Below are positions 42,773 through 51,647 of a stretch of 52,582 bases of DNA, in pieces; positions within the stretch are counted from its first letter, which is position 1; every line of letters begins with the position of its first letter. The position numbers were made by a program, and so were the translations under genes. The stretch covers positions 1 to 52,582 of the forward strand of contig CAYUNI010000002.1 of the NCBI GenBank assembly GCA_964446245.1. The letters are read 5' to 3'. The notes beneath the pieces are model-generated. The model made no database searches, was not told the origin of the DNA, and saw only the letters and a list, made by a program, of their open reading frames with translations. The stretch comes from CAYUNI01 sp964446245 (GTDB lineage Bacteria; Patescibacteriota; Minisyncoccia; Phycocordibacterales; XYD1-FULL-46-19).

Positions 42773-43786
42773 TTATTTACACCAATCTAAACCTAATTTG
42801 GGATTTGGGTTGAGCATCTCGTAAGATTCTTCTAATATAGCTCTGGCTGTTAAATAATCAAGCCTTCTCCTTCTTTCACCATTTTTTTTATTCCCCTTAA
42901 AAGGTGACAACAAAATATCATGAGTTTTATCTCTAAAATCAAATAATATCTGGTTACTTAATCTTATAATGTCTTCGATTAGATCATTATTGACTTTTAA
43001 ATCTATAACAGTTATTAATCTTGAACTATCTTTTATTTCAGAAAGATCATATTCTATCTCTTGTGGCTTCATAAAGGATATTGGTTTTAATGGGTTTGTG
43101 GTGTCTACAGCCCTAAGAGCAATTTGTCCATTAGATACATTAAATTTTATTGGCATCTTTTTATTGGGGATTTTCCTCATTTTTTCAAAATAATCCAAAT
43201 TACCGATAAAAACATCATTCTTGTATATTTTTATCTCATTAAAACTTTTACTTTTATTATTAAAGCAAAAGACACATACGGGATTTTCTGTATCATTAAA
43301 AGGATTGTCTTCTATAATTGTGATACTGACTAGGCGGTCCTTAGGAAAATTAGAATTAATAAAAGTCTCAGGGACTATCATTACTCCATAATCAGAAACC
43401 ATACACTTTTCTATTGCCAACTGATAAATATCATCATAGTGACAAGAATCAAAATATTTTTTTACATTAATATATATACCTTTTCTTTTAGCACTATAAT
43501 TAGTCAAATAAGGTGGGTTAGTAACAATTATTGAGTTGCTAAAATAGGGTATCTCAACAAGGCTATCATTATAATCCCAATTTAAGGTTGTATCGATATC
43601 CAACCCTTTTATTTTTTTAAAACCAATTTTCTGAACAGAAAAAAGCATATCTCCATTCCCCGCAAATGGGTCGATAATTAAATCAGGATTAACTTTTTTT
43701 ATAAAATCTACGATATGCTTTTTAAGCCAAAAATCATTTTTAGTAAAAAATTGGCCCAAGCTTCTTTTTTTGACGACAGCTTCCAT
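42773..43786 (-). CDS. DNA (N6-adenine) methyltransferase of a restriction-modification system
   Basis: 337 residues. The SAM-binding motif I is DPFAGNGDM (39-47), the catalytic motif IV is NPPY (90-93), and GQFFT near residue 11 is the motif X-like start. NPPY indicates N6-adenine (or N4-cytosine) methylation. The C-terminal half (about 200-337) is likely the target recognition part. It is paired with a putative nuclease, whose ATG begins 2 bases past this stop. It is divergent from the MFS gene with an 87-base gap. The specificity is unknown. Confidence 0.88.
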   Translation of the reverse strand: MEAVVKKRSLGQFFTKNDFWLKKHIVDFIKKVNPDLIIDPFAGNGDMLFSVQKIGFKKIKGLDIDTTLNWDYNDSLVEIPYFSNSIIVTNPPYLTNYSAKRKGIYINVKKYFDSCHYDDIYQLAIEKCMVSDYGVMIVPETFINSNFPKDRLVSITIIEDNPFNDTENPVCVFCFNNKSKSFNEIKIYKNDVFIGNLDYFEKMRKIPNKKMPIKFNVSNGQIALRAVDTTNPLKPISFMKPQEIEYDLSEIKDSSRLITVIDLKVNNDLIEDIIRLSNQILFDFRDKTHDILLSPFKGNKKNGERRRRLDYLTARAILEESYEMLNPNPKLGLDWCK

Positions 43787-43861
43787 TTAATTAATATTTT
43801 AACATATTTTAATTATCTCTACCTAAAAATTCATTATCTTTTCCTTATTTTTAAGATACGC

Positions 43862-43867
43862 TATAAT
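43862..43867 (+). promoter_or_regulatory. -10 box of the MFS gene (leaderless)
   Basis: TATAAT ends 6 bases before the ATG at 43874. The -35 region is weak. Confidence 0.55.
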
Positions 43868-43873
43868 CTACCT

Positions 43874-45061
43874 ATGAATCCACTCATCACTTGCACCCTT
43901 CGGCGCTACGCTTATTTGGCTGGCTTTTTTTTAACCGTTCATTTAGCTTTTTCTGGATATATCAATTCCTCTTTTTTAGAAAATGCCGTTGGTGATATCG
44001 CGGTCGGCTGGGTCTTTGCTATTGCCTCTCTGATCTCGATTATTGGGCTCAACTTTTCTGGCCAGATTCTTTGCCGTCTAGGTAGCCGTAATTTTTTAAT
44101 TATCCTAGCCATTTTAGGTATTTTAGCAACAGCCGGTCTACTCTGGCCACCAGCCGATGCTCACTGGCTAATAGCTCTCATCTTTATCGCTTATTATAGT
44201 CTAGGACTACTTTTACGCTTTGTCTTAGATGTTTATCTCGAACAAGTTTCCGACAACAGCCAAACTGGTGGAATACGCGGTGTCTTCATGACAGCCGTTA
44301 ATCTCGCTTGGCTGGCTTCTCCTCTCTTAGCCAGTCGCCTAATCGGAGACGGGGATTTCCGTCCTATCTATTTGATTTCTGGCTTAGCTCTCTTTCCTCT
44401 CCTTTGGCTTACTTGGAAAAAATTTGACGATCGTCGATTGCCACCAATAAAAATTCAAAGTACCTGGAAAACTCTGCGTGAACTACTAATTCATCGTCGC
44501 GAACCAGTTGGTCATAATATTTTTAATATTCTTGTCATTGATTTTCTTCTTAACTTTTTTTATGCCGTAATGGTAATCTATAGCCCTATCTACCTAACAG
44601 AAATCATTGGTCTCTCCTGGCCAGAAATAGGAGTAATCTTCACGATAATGTTGATCCCTTTTGTAATCTTTGAGCTACCTCTCGGAAAAATCGCCGACAA
44701 ATGGCTCGGGGAAAAAGAGATCCTGACAGGTGGTCTCCTGCTTTTAGTTTTAAGCACCGCTTTCATTCCTTTCATCGCCGTTGCCTCTGTCCCGCTTTGG
44801 GCAACAATTCTCTTCCTCACACGCTCTGGCGCCGCTTCAGTCGAGATAATGAAAGAAACTTACCTTTTTAAAAATGTTAACCCCGACAATGCTGGTATTA
44901 TTGGGCTGGCTCGTAATAATTCCCCTCTCGCTTATTTAATCGCCCCTATCGTAGCGACCGCTTGGCTCGCCGTCTTTCCCTTTAAATTTCTGTTCTTACT
45001 ATTAGCCGCCATAATGCTCATCGGTTTCTTTAATATCAACAAATTAGTTGACACTAAATAA
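43874..45061 (+). CDS. Major facilitator superfamily transporter
   Basis: 395 residues and about 12 membrane helices. I choose the ATG at 43874 because TATAAT stands 6 bases before it and the first helix (YAYLAGFFLTVHLAFSGYI) follows; a longer frame to 43715 would overlap the methyltransferase start. Motif-like features include ILCRLGSRNFLIILAILG (motif A-like, loop 2-3) and LGKIADKWLGEKEILTGGL, its repeat in the second half. The substrate is unknown. No regulator is adjacent. Confidence 0.85.
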   Translation: MNPLITCTLRRYAYLAGFFLTVHLAFSGYINSSFLENAVGDIAVGWVFAIASLISIIGLNFSGQILCRLGSRNFLIILAILGILATAGLLWPPADAHWLIALIFIAYYSLGLLLRFVLDVYLEQVSDNSQTGGIRGVFMTAVNLAWLASPLLASRLIGDGDFRPIYLISGLALFPLLWLTWKKFDDRRLPPIKIQSTWKTLRELLIHRREPVGHNIFNILVIDFLLNFFYAVMVIYSPIYLTEIIGLSWPEIGVIFTIMLIPFVIFELPLGKIADKWLGEKEILTGGLLLLVLSTAFIPFIAVASVPLWATILFLTRSGAASVEIMKETYLFKNVNPDNAGIIGLARNNSPLAYLIAPIVATAWLAVFPFKFLFLLLAAIMLIGFFNINKLVDTK

Positions 45062-45101
45062 AAGGCCAAAAAAGTGCCGACAATAAAAGATATCCAAAAT
45101 C

Positions 45102-48098
45102 TTAAGTCAGAGATCGCAATCGACAATAAGGGCAATCTTTTTCTTTACAGCGTTTGTCCCAAAATTTAAGTTCGAGGATCTCGGTCGCCACCTCTTTTAC
45201 CTGCTCGATCAAAGCCTCTACCTCATCATTTTCTATTACAAATTTTTCCTTCTTATAACGCCCCTGATTATCTGGTCGCAAAAAATCTACCTCAGCGCTT
45301 ACCATTTTATAACGATCGCCCTCCGCCCGTTCAAGAAGTAATTTATAAAAAGTTAATTGGCGCTTAATATTGCCGGTGGAATTTTTTGTTGTTCCCTCAA
45401 TTTCTCCTCGCGTTTTCGGCGCGCTAGTTTTATAATCGACGACATTAATTTCTCCCCGATCATTTAAAATCTCCATTTTATCGATATCGCCTTTTAAGGT
45501 TATCTCCTCGGTCAATTGGACACCTTTAATTTTATACTCATTATTGGTCCGATAATTCCAAGTTTTATGCCAAGTCTGGTAATATCCCCGTAAAAACTTT
45601 CCTCCCTCAAGCAAGGTCGATTGATAATCCTTTTCTGAAAGTGGTTGCTGGTAGAGATAATCAGCGAAGCGCTCCAATAAGAAATCTTCAGAGGCTTCTT
45701 CTCCCTTCTTTTTTCGTTCAAAAAATTCTTTCAAAGCCGAATGGACAGCAATTCCGTAAAGCTGTGATTTACTTGGCGCTTGAGGTAAGCGCAATAAATT
45801 ACTATAAAAATATCGCCACGGACATTCAAGATAATTGTTTAGATGAGTGACCGCCAAACCATTTTGCAAAAATAATTCTCGAACCAGTCTTTTTTCGTCT
45901 TCTGTTGGACCGTCGCCAAAACCAGATTCGGGGCTTATCTTCGACGGACGAAATACAATTTCAGGATTTGCCAAAAGATAATCTTCAAAACTTTTTACCT
46001 CTCCGGCTTCAACCAGATCATTATTTAATTCCGCCAAAAATTGGGTCGGCAGTTGCTCGCGTCCGTCTTCTCGTTCTCGAGCATAACTAATAGACAAACC
46101 CTTTCTCGCTCTAGTCAAAGCTACATAAAAAAGCCTTCGCTCCTCATCATTTTTGTCCTCAGTGTCAGTAAGCTTGATTAAGCTAAAAAGTTCTGGCGGA
46201 AGCTTTATCTTGTCAGATATTCTACGATTCCCCAGACGCCCATCAGCTGCGCGAATTATAAACACTTGATCAAATTCAAGCCCCTTAGACTTGTGCATCG
46301 TCATTAGACGAATCTTTCCGCCAGCAGGATTAGGAGCCTGCTTAATCGAAAGCTGATGTTTATCAAGACGCTCTAAATATTCTATTAAATCTTTTAATTT
46401 AGCTCGCTTATTTCTTTCGACCAATTTCTTCACCTCAACAAAAAATGAATTAAGTTTTCGAATCGCCAATAATTTATCTGGCCCCGACAAAAGAGCCGTC
46501 AAAAATCCCGATTCCTGCAAGGCTAATTCGAAAAACTTAGCGACCGGTAAATTATGCGCTCGCTTAGACAACTCTGACAATTTATCAATTGTCGTTAATA
46601 ATTTCTCCGGTTCTAATAAACCTAATCCCGCTAATTGGTCTCGATCTTTAAGCAGTGTCAAGACCGATCGCCGATTTGCTCCCGCAAAAGAAACTAGACG
46701 GTAAAGGTCAAGAGGAGGAATTGCCAAGAAGTCTAAATGAAGCGCTTCCATTAATTTAACTTCGTTGCCAAAATCTGCTAACGCCGACAACAAAACCAAC
46801 AATTTTCGCAAATCAGTATCCGACAATAAATCTTGGTTCGCCTCGATCACATAAGGCACCCCCACCCGCTCTAACATCGCTGGTAGCCCGCCTAGATCAT
46901 TGTTGTTGCGATACAGTACAGCAATTTCCTCTGGTCTAACTCCTTTTTCTATTAAGCGTTTAGATTCAACAGCGACAAAATAATCTTCACTCACTTCATT
47001 ATTAAACTCAAAGCTCTTAATTGGCCATGATTCGCTTTGCCCTTTAGCTTGCAATTTTTTATCTCCAGCCAAAAGACTATGTGCTAAATCAAGAATTAAC
47101 TGATTAGAACGATAATTATTTTCTAAAACAATTAACTTTGCCTGAGGATATTTACTCTGAAAATAACGAAAATTTTCTAATGACGCGCCCTGAAATTTAT
47201 AAATCGCCTGTTTGTCATCGCCAACGACAAACAAATTAGGTTGATCATAAAAATTAGCCAGCAGTTCTAAAACTTTGTTTTGGGCGTTGTTTGTATCCTG
47301 ATGCTCATCTACTAAAATATATTGATATTGTTCTTGCAGACTAAGCAATAATTCTTGATTCACGGACAAGGCCTGCTTCACCTCAAGAATCATATCGTTA
47401 TAATCATAATACCGCTCGGCAACAAGGTGCCGTTGATAGGCTAAGTAAATATCGGCTAATTCTTCATTTTTCTTCAAGCGACGAAGCTCAGTCGCATAAG
47501 CGCTTTTCATTGCTCCCGCGTACTTTCCTTTAGTATGATAAAGGTCTTCTATTTTCTCAAAAGCTTCCAGCTCTCGCTTGGTAAATTCCGCTAACTCTTC
47601 TGGAGTCACCCCTTCACGTTTTAATTTTTCAAGTGAACGACTTATATCTTTAAGATAAAATAATTCATCGCCAAAAGTAGTCAGCTCTTTCAAGGGCAAT
47701 TGACCAATAATTTCTTCTAAAATTTTTAACTGATCAACTTCGCTGATATTGATTGCCCCCACAATCGCTGGAAAATGCTCAGGGTGGTCTTTAATTACCT
47801 CGTTACAAAATCCATGAAAGGTGCTTATTTTAACCCGATAAGCTGGTGTTCCGATTAATTCCGCCAATCGACGCCTCATTGCCAAAACCCCCGACTCGGT
47901 AAAAGTAAGAGCTAAAATATTATCTGGACCAATATCGGTCTTAAGTAGGATATTGGCAATTCGTAAAGCAAGAATCTGAGTCTTGCCTGTCCCCGGTCCC
48001 GCCGCCACCACGACGGGACCCTCAATTGTCTCTACTGCCTCACGCTGGGCAGGATTAAGTCGGCCCAAAGCTATTTGAAATTTTTCGTTAGTCACCAT
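45102..48098 (-). CDS. UvrD/PcrA-type helicase fused to a Fe-S RecB-like nuclease
   Basis: 998 residues from the ATG at 48098, which TATACT precedes by 6 bases. Superfamily 1 helicase: Q-motif NPAQREAV, Walker A AGPGTGKT (33-40), VDEHQDTN (about 255), VVGDDKQAIYKFQGA, LENNYRSNQLILDLA, MTMHKSKGLEFDQVF, and YVALTRARKGL. The C-terminal quarter is a PD-(D/E)xK nuclease: GIAVHSALKEF, GDIDKMEIL and VVDYKTSAP. Cys in LECPWRYFY plus Cys984, Cys989 and Cys992 (RCKEKDCPYC) form the four-Cys Fe-S clamp known from AddB- and Cas4-type nucleases. It probably processes DNA ends for recombination or repair. Confidence 0.92.
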   Translation of the reverse strand: MVTNEKFQIALGRLNPAQREAVETIEGPVVVAAGPGTGKTQILALRIANILLKTDIGPDNILALTFTESGVLAMRRRLAELIGTPAYRVKISTFHGFCNEVIKDHPEHFPAIVGAINISEVDQLKILEEIIGQLPLKELTTFGDELFYLKDISRSLEKLKREGVTPEELAEFTKRELEAFEKIEDLYHTKGKYAGAMKSAYATELRRLKKNEELADIYLAYQRHLVAERYYDYNDMILEVKQALSVNQELLLSLQEQYQYILVDEHQDTNNAQNKVLELLANFYDQPNLFVVGDDKQAIYKFQGASLENFRYFQSKYPQAKLIVLENNYRSNQLILDLAHSLLAGDKKLQAKGQSESWPIKSFEFNNEVSEDYFVAVESKRLIEKGVRPEEIAVLYRNNNDLGGLPAMLERVGVPYVIEANQDLLSDTDLRKLLVLLSALADFGNEVKLMEALHLDFLAIPPLDLYRLVSFAGANRRSVLTLLKDRDQLAGLGLLEPEKLLTTIDKLSELSKRAHNLPVAKFFELALQESGFLTALLSGPDKLLAIRKLNSFFVEVKKLVERNKRAKLKDLIEYLERLDKHQLSIKQAPNPAGGKIRLMTMHKSKGLEFDQVFIIRAADGRLGNRRISDKIKLPPELFSLIKLTDTEDKNDEERRLFYVALTRARKGLSISYAREREDGREQLPTQFLAELNNDLVEAGEVKSFEDYLLANPEIVFRPSKISPESGFGDGPTEDEKRLVRELFLQNGLAVTHLNNYLECPWRYFYSNLLRLPQAPSKSQLYGIAVHSALKEFFERKKKGEEASEDFLLERFADYLYQQPLSEKDYQSTLLEGGKFLRGYYQTWHKTWNYRTNNEYKIKGVQLTEEITLKGDIDKMEILNDRGEINVVDYKTSAPKTRGEIEGTTKNSTGNIKRQLTFYKLLLERAEGDRYKMVSAEVDFLRPDNQGRYKKEKFVIENDEVEALIEQVKEVATEILELKFWDKRCKEKDCPYCRLRSLT

Positions 48099-48104
48099 CA
48101 ATCA

Positions 48105-48110
48105 AGTATA
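48105..48110 (-). promoter_or_regulatory. -10 box of the helicase-nuclease gene (leaderless)
   Basis: TATACT on the minus strand, 6 bases before the ATG at 48098. Confidence 0.5.
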
Positions 48111-48140
48111 AACAAAAGAAAAGTAATCACCAAGAAAAAC

Positions 48141-48176
48141 AAGGTACGACCTTACGCGAGCCTAAGATCGTACCTT
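48141..48176 (-). terminator. Terminator of yqeY
   Basis: 48141-48154 pairs with 48163-48176; on the minus strand the single C-A mismatch becomes a G-U pair, followed by GTTTTTC. The direction therefore fits yqeY. Confidence 0.75.
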
Positions 48177-48188
48177 ATTTTTTATAAT

Positions 48189-48641
48189 CTAAAACAGTCC
48201 TTCAACAATCTCTTTGACAATAGCTCCATCCGCCCGACCAGCAATCTCCTTCATCACTGCGCCGACCAAAATACCCATTTTACTCTTATCAGTAAAATTT
48301 AATTCGGCTTTTTTAGCCTCAGCAATTTTTTGAATTTCCTCACGACTCATTTGAGTTGGCAGATAAGTCTCGAGGATAGCCAACTCCGCCGATTCGTCAC
48401 TTGCCAAATCTTCTCGTCCCCCAGCTCTAAATTGCTCAATAGCATCTTGGCGTTGTTTGGCCAAACGCTTGATTACAGCAAGAGTATCATTATCTTCTAA
48501 TCTTTCATCGGGCTTCATTTTTTTAGCCACCAACTCATTAGTCAGAGCGGCTGAAATACTCCGAACAGTTCGGAGCCTTACTTCATCTTTAGCTTTCATT
48601 GCTTCCTTTATATCATTTTTAATTTGATCGTGGAGAGGCAT
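48189..48641 (-). CDS. yqeY: YqeY / GatB-tail domain protein
   Basis: 150 residues from the ATG at 48641 (MPLHDQIKNDIKEAMKAKDEVRLRTVRSI), a standard YqeY N-terminus. The family is homologous to the tRNA-binding tail of GatB. Seen are ELAILETYLPTQMSREEIQKIAE and the C-terminal MGILVGAVMKEIAGRADGAIVKEIV. Function in the cell is unproven, with a tRNA-related role usually supposed. No SD. It is followed by a terminator at 48141. Confidence 0.93.
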   Translation of the reverse strand: MPLHDQIKNDIKEAMKAKDEVRLRTVRSISAALTNELVAKKMKPDERLEDNDTLAVIKRLAKQRQDAIEQFRAGGREDLASDESAELAILETYLPTQMSREEIQKIAEAKKAELNFTDKSKMGILVGAVMKEIAGRADGAIVKEIVEGLF

Positions 48642-48748
48642 AATTTTTAATCTGTTGACTACTAATATCTCGATCTTATCATAAACCAAACCGATTGACG
48701 AGAAAAATAGAAACGACCCTGTCTCTACGCAAAGTCATATCTTATTTT

Positions 48749-49669
48749 TTAAATTAGACCTAATTCTTTCCATGCTTCGCCGGCATTTTGTTCACCGATA
48801 CAAATCCGAGCTATTGCCACCAAAATAGGCAATTTTAATGCTCGAGTTGCTCCCAATCTTTTAGCCAAAATCGGCGCCGCCAAAAAGCCTTCACTTGGCT
48901 GACCGATACTTTGACCCCTGACCAGCCTCTCACCGACAGTCCGATTAGCCGAAGCCCCTGAGAAACCCGTTGCCAAAAAATCACCCAGCCCAGCGATCCC
49001 AAATACCGCCTCCCCTTTTGCCCCAAAATAGCGATTTATTTTTGACATCTCAGTCAAAACACGGCAAACATATTCTCCCTTTTGATTACTCGGCCAATTC
49101 AAGGCATCACCCACCCCCAAACCTAAAGCATAAATATTTTTTGTTACCCCAAGCCAAGCTAAGCCGTTAGGATCATTATTAATAAAGAGCCTAAGTCTCG
49201 AGCCATTAAATAATTTTTCAACTAATTTTATAGCAGTCGGCGCTCCTGAAATCATTGCCAGACCATGACCACCAGCCTCTAATTCTTCCGCCAGCATCGG
49301 CCCAGAAATAAGAGCTAGCGGAATCTTCTTCCGACCTAAAATCTTTTTGACCGTCTCCCAAGCGGTCAGTCCAGAGACGGGGTCTAGGCCTTTAGCCAGT
49401 GAGACGATTATTTGTCCCTCTTTAAAATAACGCCCGCCAAACATTAAAACCTCCCGCACCGCTTTTGCCGGTACCGCCAAAACTATAATCGCTGATTCAG
49501 AAATCAATTCCGGCAAGGATTCGACCGCACTGCTTAAAGTAGTAAGATTTTTATTTTCTTTATCCCAATATATGACCGAGCAACCAGTCTCTGTCAAAAT
49601 CTTACCGACAGCTTGCCCAATTTCCCCAGCACCAATTACCCCAATGATTTTGCCTTCTTTATTTGTCAT
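48749..49669 (-). CDS. gpsA: NAD(P)H-dependent glycerol-3-phosphate dehydrogenase
   Basis: Reduces dihydroxyacetone phosphate to sn-glycerol-3-phosphate for phospholipid synthesis. 306 residues from the ATG at 49669, which directly precedes the Rossmann start IGVIGAGEIGQAVG. SLAKGL, SGPMLAEEL, the catalytic Lys in GVTKNIYALGLGVGDAL, and GLGDFLATGFSGASANRTVGE are all visible. TGGTATAAT lies 6 bases before the ATG (49676-49681), so a leaderless transcript is predicted. Having gpsA suggests some lipid-head synthesis capacity, which many reduced CPR genomes lack. Confidence 0.94.
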   Translation of the reverse strand: MTNKEGKIIGVIGAGEIGQAVGKILTETGCSVIYWDKENKNLTTLSSAVESLPELISESAIIVLAVPAKAVREVLMFGGRYFKEGQIIVSLAKGLDPVSGLTAWETVKKILGRKKIPLALISGPMLAEELEAGGHGLAMISGAPTAIKLVEKLFNGSRLRLFINNDPNGLAWLGVTKNIYALGLGVGDALNWPSNQKGEYVCRVLTEMSKINRYFGAKGEAVFGIAGLGDFLATGFSGASANRTVGERLVRGQSIGQPSEGFLAAPILAKRLGATRALKLPILVAIARICIGEQNAGEAWKELGLI

Positions 49670-49675
49670 AAAAAA

Positions 49676-49681
49676 ATTATA
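49676..49681 (-). promoter_or_regulatory. Extended -10 box of gpsA (leaderless)
   Basis: TGGTATAAT on the minus strand, six T bases before the ATG. Confidence 0.6.
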
Positions 49682-49740
49682 CCATAATCCACGGAAAAAA
49701 TTAGCCTTTATTAAACAAAAGTTATACAATTAAAGTAATT

Positions 49741-50799
49741 ATGCCAACCTCTTCTAAAACCAAAATGCCAATTAGTCAAAACTCTCTCTTCTTGATTATT
49801 TTTGTCGCTGTGGCAATTCTCCTTTTCTTTGTTCTTAAGCCATTTCTCTTGGCGATATTCCTTGCCTTAGTCTTAGCAATTCTTTTCCGACCAATCAATC
49901 GCCAATTAAACAAAATTACCAGCTCAGCCAATCTTTCAGCGCTAGCGACTATTATTTTAGCTATTGCTATCGTTCTAGTTCCAACTTTTTTCATCGGCTA
50001 TCAAGTTTTTTCCGAAGCAAAGGCTGTCTATTCTTCCTATCTTACAATTGACCAGCCTAGCTCTCAAATCCTACCAGAAACAGTCAATCGCTTTGAAAAT
50101 TTTGTTCAACGATATTATGCCGATTTTAGTATTGATTGGCTTGCCATAAAAAAACAAGTCGCCAGCTGGCTCGCAAGCCACCTAGACAATATCTTCTCTG
50201 GCGCAATCAAAGTAGGCATCAATCTCTTCATAATGTTGCTCACTCTTTTTTACTTACTTAAAAATGCCGACAACCTGCGTCAATTTTTAATAAGTTCAAG
50301 CCCCCTCTCCTCTATCCAAACGAATAAAATCATCTCTAGTCTCAGCACCACCATCAGTGCTATAGCCAAAGGCTCTATCTTTGTTTCGGCGATGCAAGGT
50401 GTAGTATCTTCAATCGGTTTTCTAATCTTCGGCGTGCCCAATGCTATCCTCTGGGGGACAGCCACCGCCATCGCCGCCCTGATCCCCGGAATCGGCACCG
50501 CTCTGATCACGATCCCCGCTATTGGCTATCTATATATTTCCGGACAAATTTTTTCTGCTATTGGACTGACTGTGTGGGCATTATTTATGGTCGGAACAAT
50601 CGACAATTTCCTTTCACCAATGCTCGTCGGACGACAAGCCCAACTCCCAGCAATAATGGTCCTAATTTCCGTCTTAGGCGGTCTGGCTTATTTTGGCCCC
50701 CTTGGTTTTATCTTAGGCCCTCTTGTGTTAAGCTTATTCTTGGCACTCTTGCCCGCCTATCAAGCGATATTACCAAAAACTAAAAAATATAATAAGTGA
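49741..50799 (+). CDS. AI-2E family (PerM-like) transporter
   Basis: 352 residues, about eight membrane helices: ILLFFVLKPFLLAIFLALVLAILFRPI at the start, IMLLTLFYLLKNADNLRQFL in the middle, and the family signature GTATAIAALIPGIGTALITIPAIGYLY followed by GTIDNFLSPMLVG and LGGLAYFGPLGFILGPLVLSLFLAL. Family members are predicted to export small molecules or act as ion-coupled antiporters; AI-2 export itself is shown for few. The stop overlaps the next start by one base (TGATG), so the downstream gene is coupled. Confidence 0.92.
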   Translation: MPTSSKTKMPISQNSLFLIIFVAVAILLFFVLKPFLLAIFLALVLAILFRPINRQLNKITSSANLSALATIILAIAIVLVPTFFIGYQVFSEAKAVYSSYLTIDQPSSQILPETVNRFENFVQRYYADFSIDWLAIKKQVASWLASHLDNIFSGAIKVGINLFIMLLTLFYLLKNADNLRQFLISSSPLSSIQTNKIISSLSTTISAIAKGSIFVSAMQGVVSSIGFLIFGVPNAILWGTATAIAALIPGIGTALITIPAIGYLYISGQIFSAIGLTVWALFMVGTIDNFLSPMLVGRQAQLPAIMVLISVLGGLAYFGPLGFILGPLVLSLFLALLPAYQAILPKTKKYNK

Positions 50800-51203
50800 T
50801 GATTTCCAAGATATTACACCAGTTTGACAAATTAGAAGATCGAGTCCGTGGCTATTTAAGCAATTACCCCATTATTTATGCTTTGATTGGTGGATTAGGA
50901 ATTGTCCTCTTCTGGCGAGGGGTTTGGATTACGGCTGACTATTTTGCTGGCGATAAATTAGGCACCATCTGGGATGGTCCATTCACCACACTCATCAGTA
51001 TCATTATTTTATTAACAACCGGGATTTTTGTCGCCTCTTTCATTGGCGAACAAATCATCATTTCTGGACTAAAAGGCGAGAAAAAATTAATCGAAAAAAC
51101 AAAAACCGAATTAGAAGCCAGCGAGAGCGCTGTCGCCAAAATTTTAATTAAATTAGAAAAAATCGAATCTCGCCTAGAAGAAATTGAAAAGAAAAATACC
51201 TAG
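50799..51203 (+). CDS. Small membrane protein with coiled-coil tail
   Basis: 134 residues. Two membrane helices (YPIIYALIGGLGIVLFWRGVWI, about 24-45, and FTTLISIIILLTTGIFVASFIG, about 63-84) precede a charged coiled coil (KGEKKLIEKTKTELEASESAVAKILIKLEKIESRLEEIEKK, about 93-133). It is translationally coupled to the AI-2E permease through TGATG, suggesting it is an accessory or scaffold of that protein. I know no named family for it. Confidence 0.78.
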   Translation: MISKILHQFDKLEDRVRGYLSNYPIIYALIGGLGIVLFWRGVWITADYFAGDKLGTIWDGPFTTLISIIILLTTGIFVASFIGEQIIISGLKGEKKLIEKTKTELEASESAVAKILIKLEKIESRLEEIEKKNT

Positions 51204-51235
51204 GTCAAAAGCTATCCCGCCGGCAATTTTTTTGT

Positions 51236-51472
51236 CTAACTTTTTTTTAATTTTTTTTGCTCCTTTTTCCAGTTCTCGCCTTCAATTTTCCCTCGCTCGC
51301 AATATGAGCAAGGACCAACATCCTCACAATACTGACAATCTATTTTTTCCGTTAACTCCTCTTCCATCGCCAAACTATTCTCGTTTGACCTTTCCTCTTT
51401 TTCTGTGGACAATTCATCCCCTCCCTCTAGCTCAAACTCCATCTGCCCTGCCTGCTCAAATATTTTAGACAT
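51236..51472 (-). CDS. Small acidic protein with CxxC pair
   Basis: 78 residues from the ATG at 51472. An acidic first half (MEFELEGGDELSTEKEERSNEN) is followed by CQYCEDVGPCSYCERGKIEGE, two CxxC units only six residues apart, a compact zinc-knuckle-type site, and a lysine-rich end. Small proteins of this kind are frequent in Parcubacteria-like genomes, but I know no function for them. No SD; the upstream sequence is A/T-rich. It overlaps no other gene. Confidence 0.6.
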   Translation of the reverse strand: MSKIFEQAGQMEFELEGGDELSTEKEERSNENSLAMEEELTEKIDCQYCEDVGPCSYCERGKIEGENWKKEQKKLKKS

Positions 51473-51647
51473 AAAATTTAAAATTAATTTCTTCAATATT
51501 AGTATTATCGATTTGTCTTCCAAAGTCAAAAATTTATAAAATATTATCGCGCAAGCGACAAGTTGACGACCAAGAACAATTTTTGCAAGATAAAAACAGA
51601 GTTTAAATCAAAGTTATCGCACCCAAAGCCAAAAGGAGGTGATTGTT

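Noticed and set aside
43715..43873. N-terminal extension of the MFS protein
   Set aside because: It would overlap the divergent methyltransferase start; the -10 box and first helix support the ATG at 43874.
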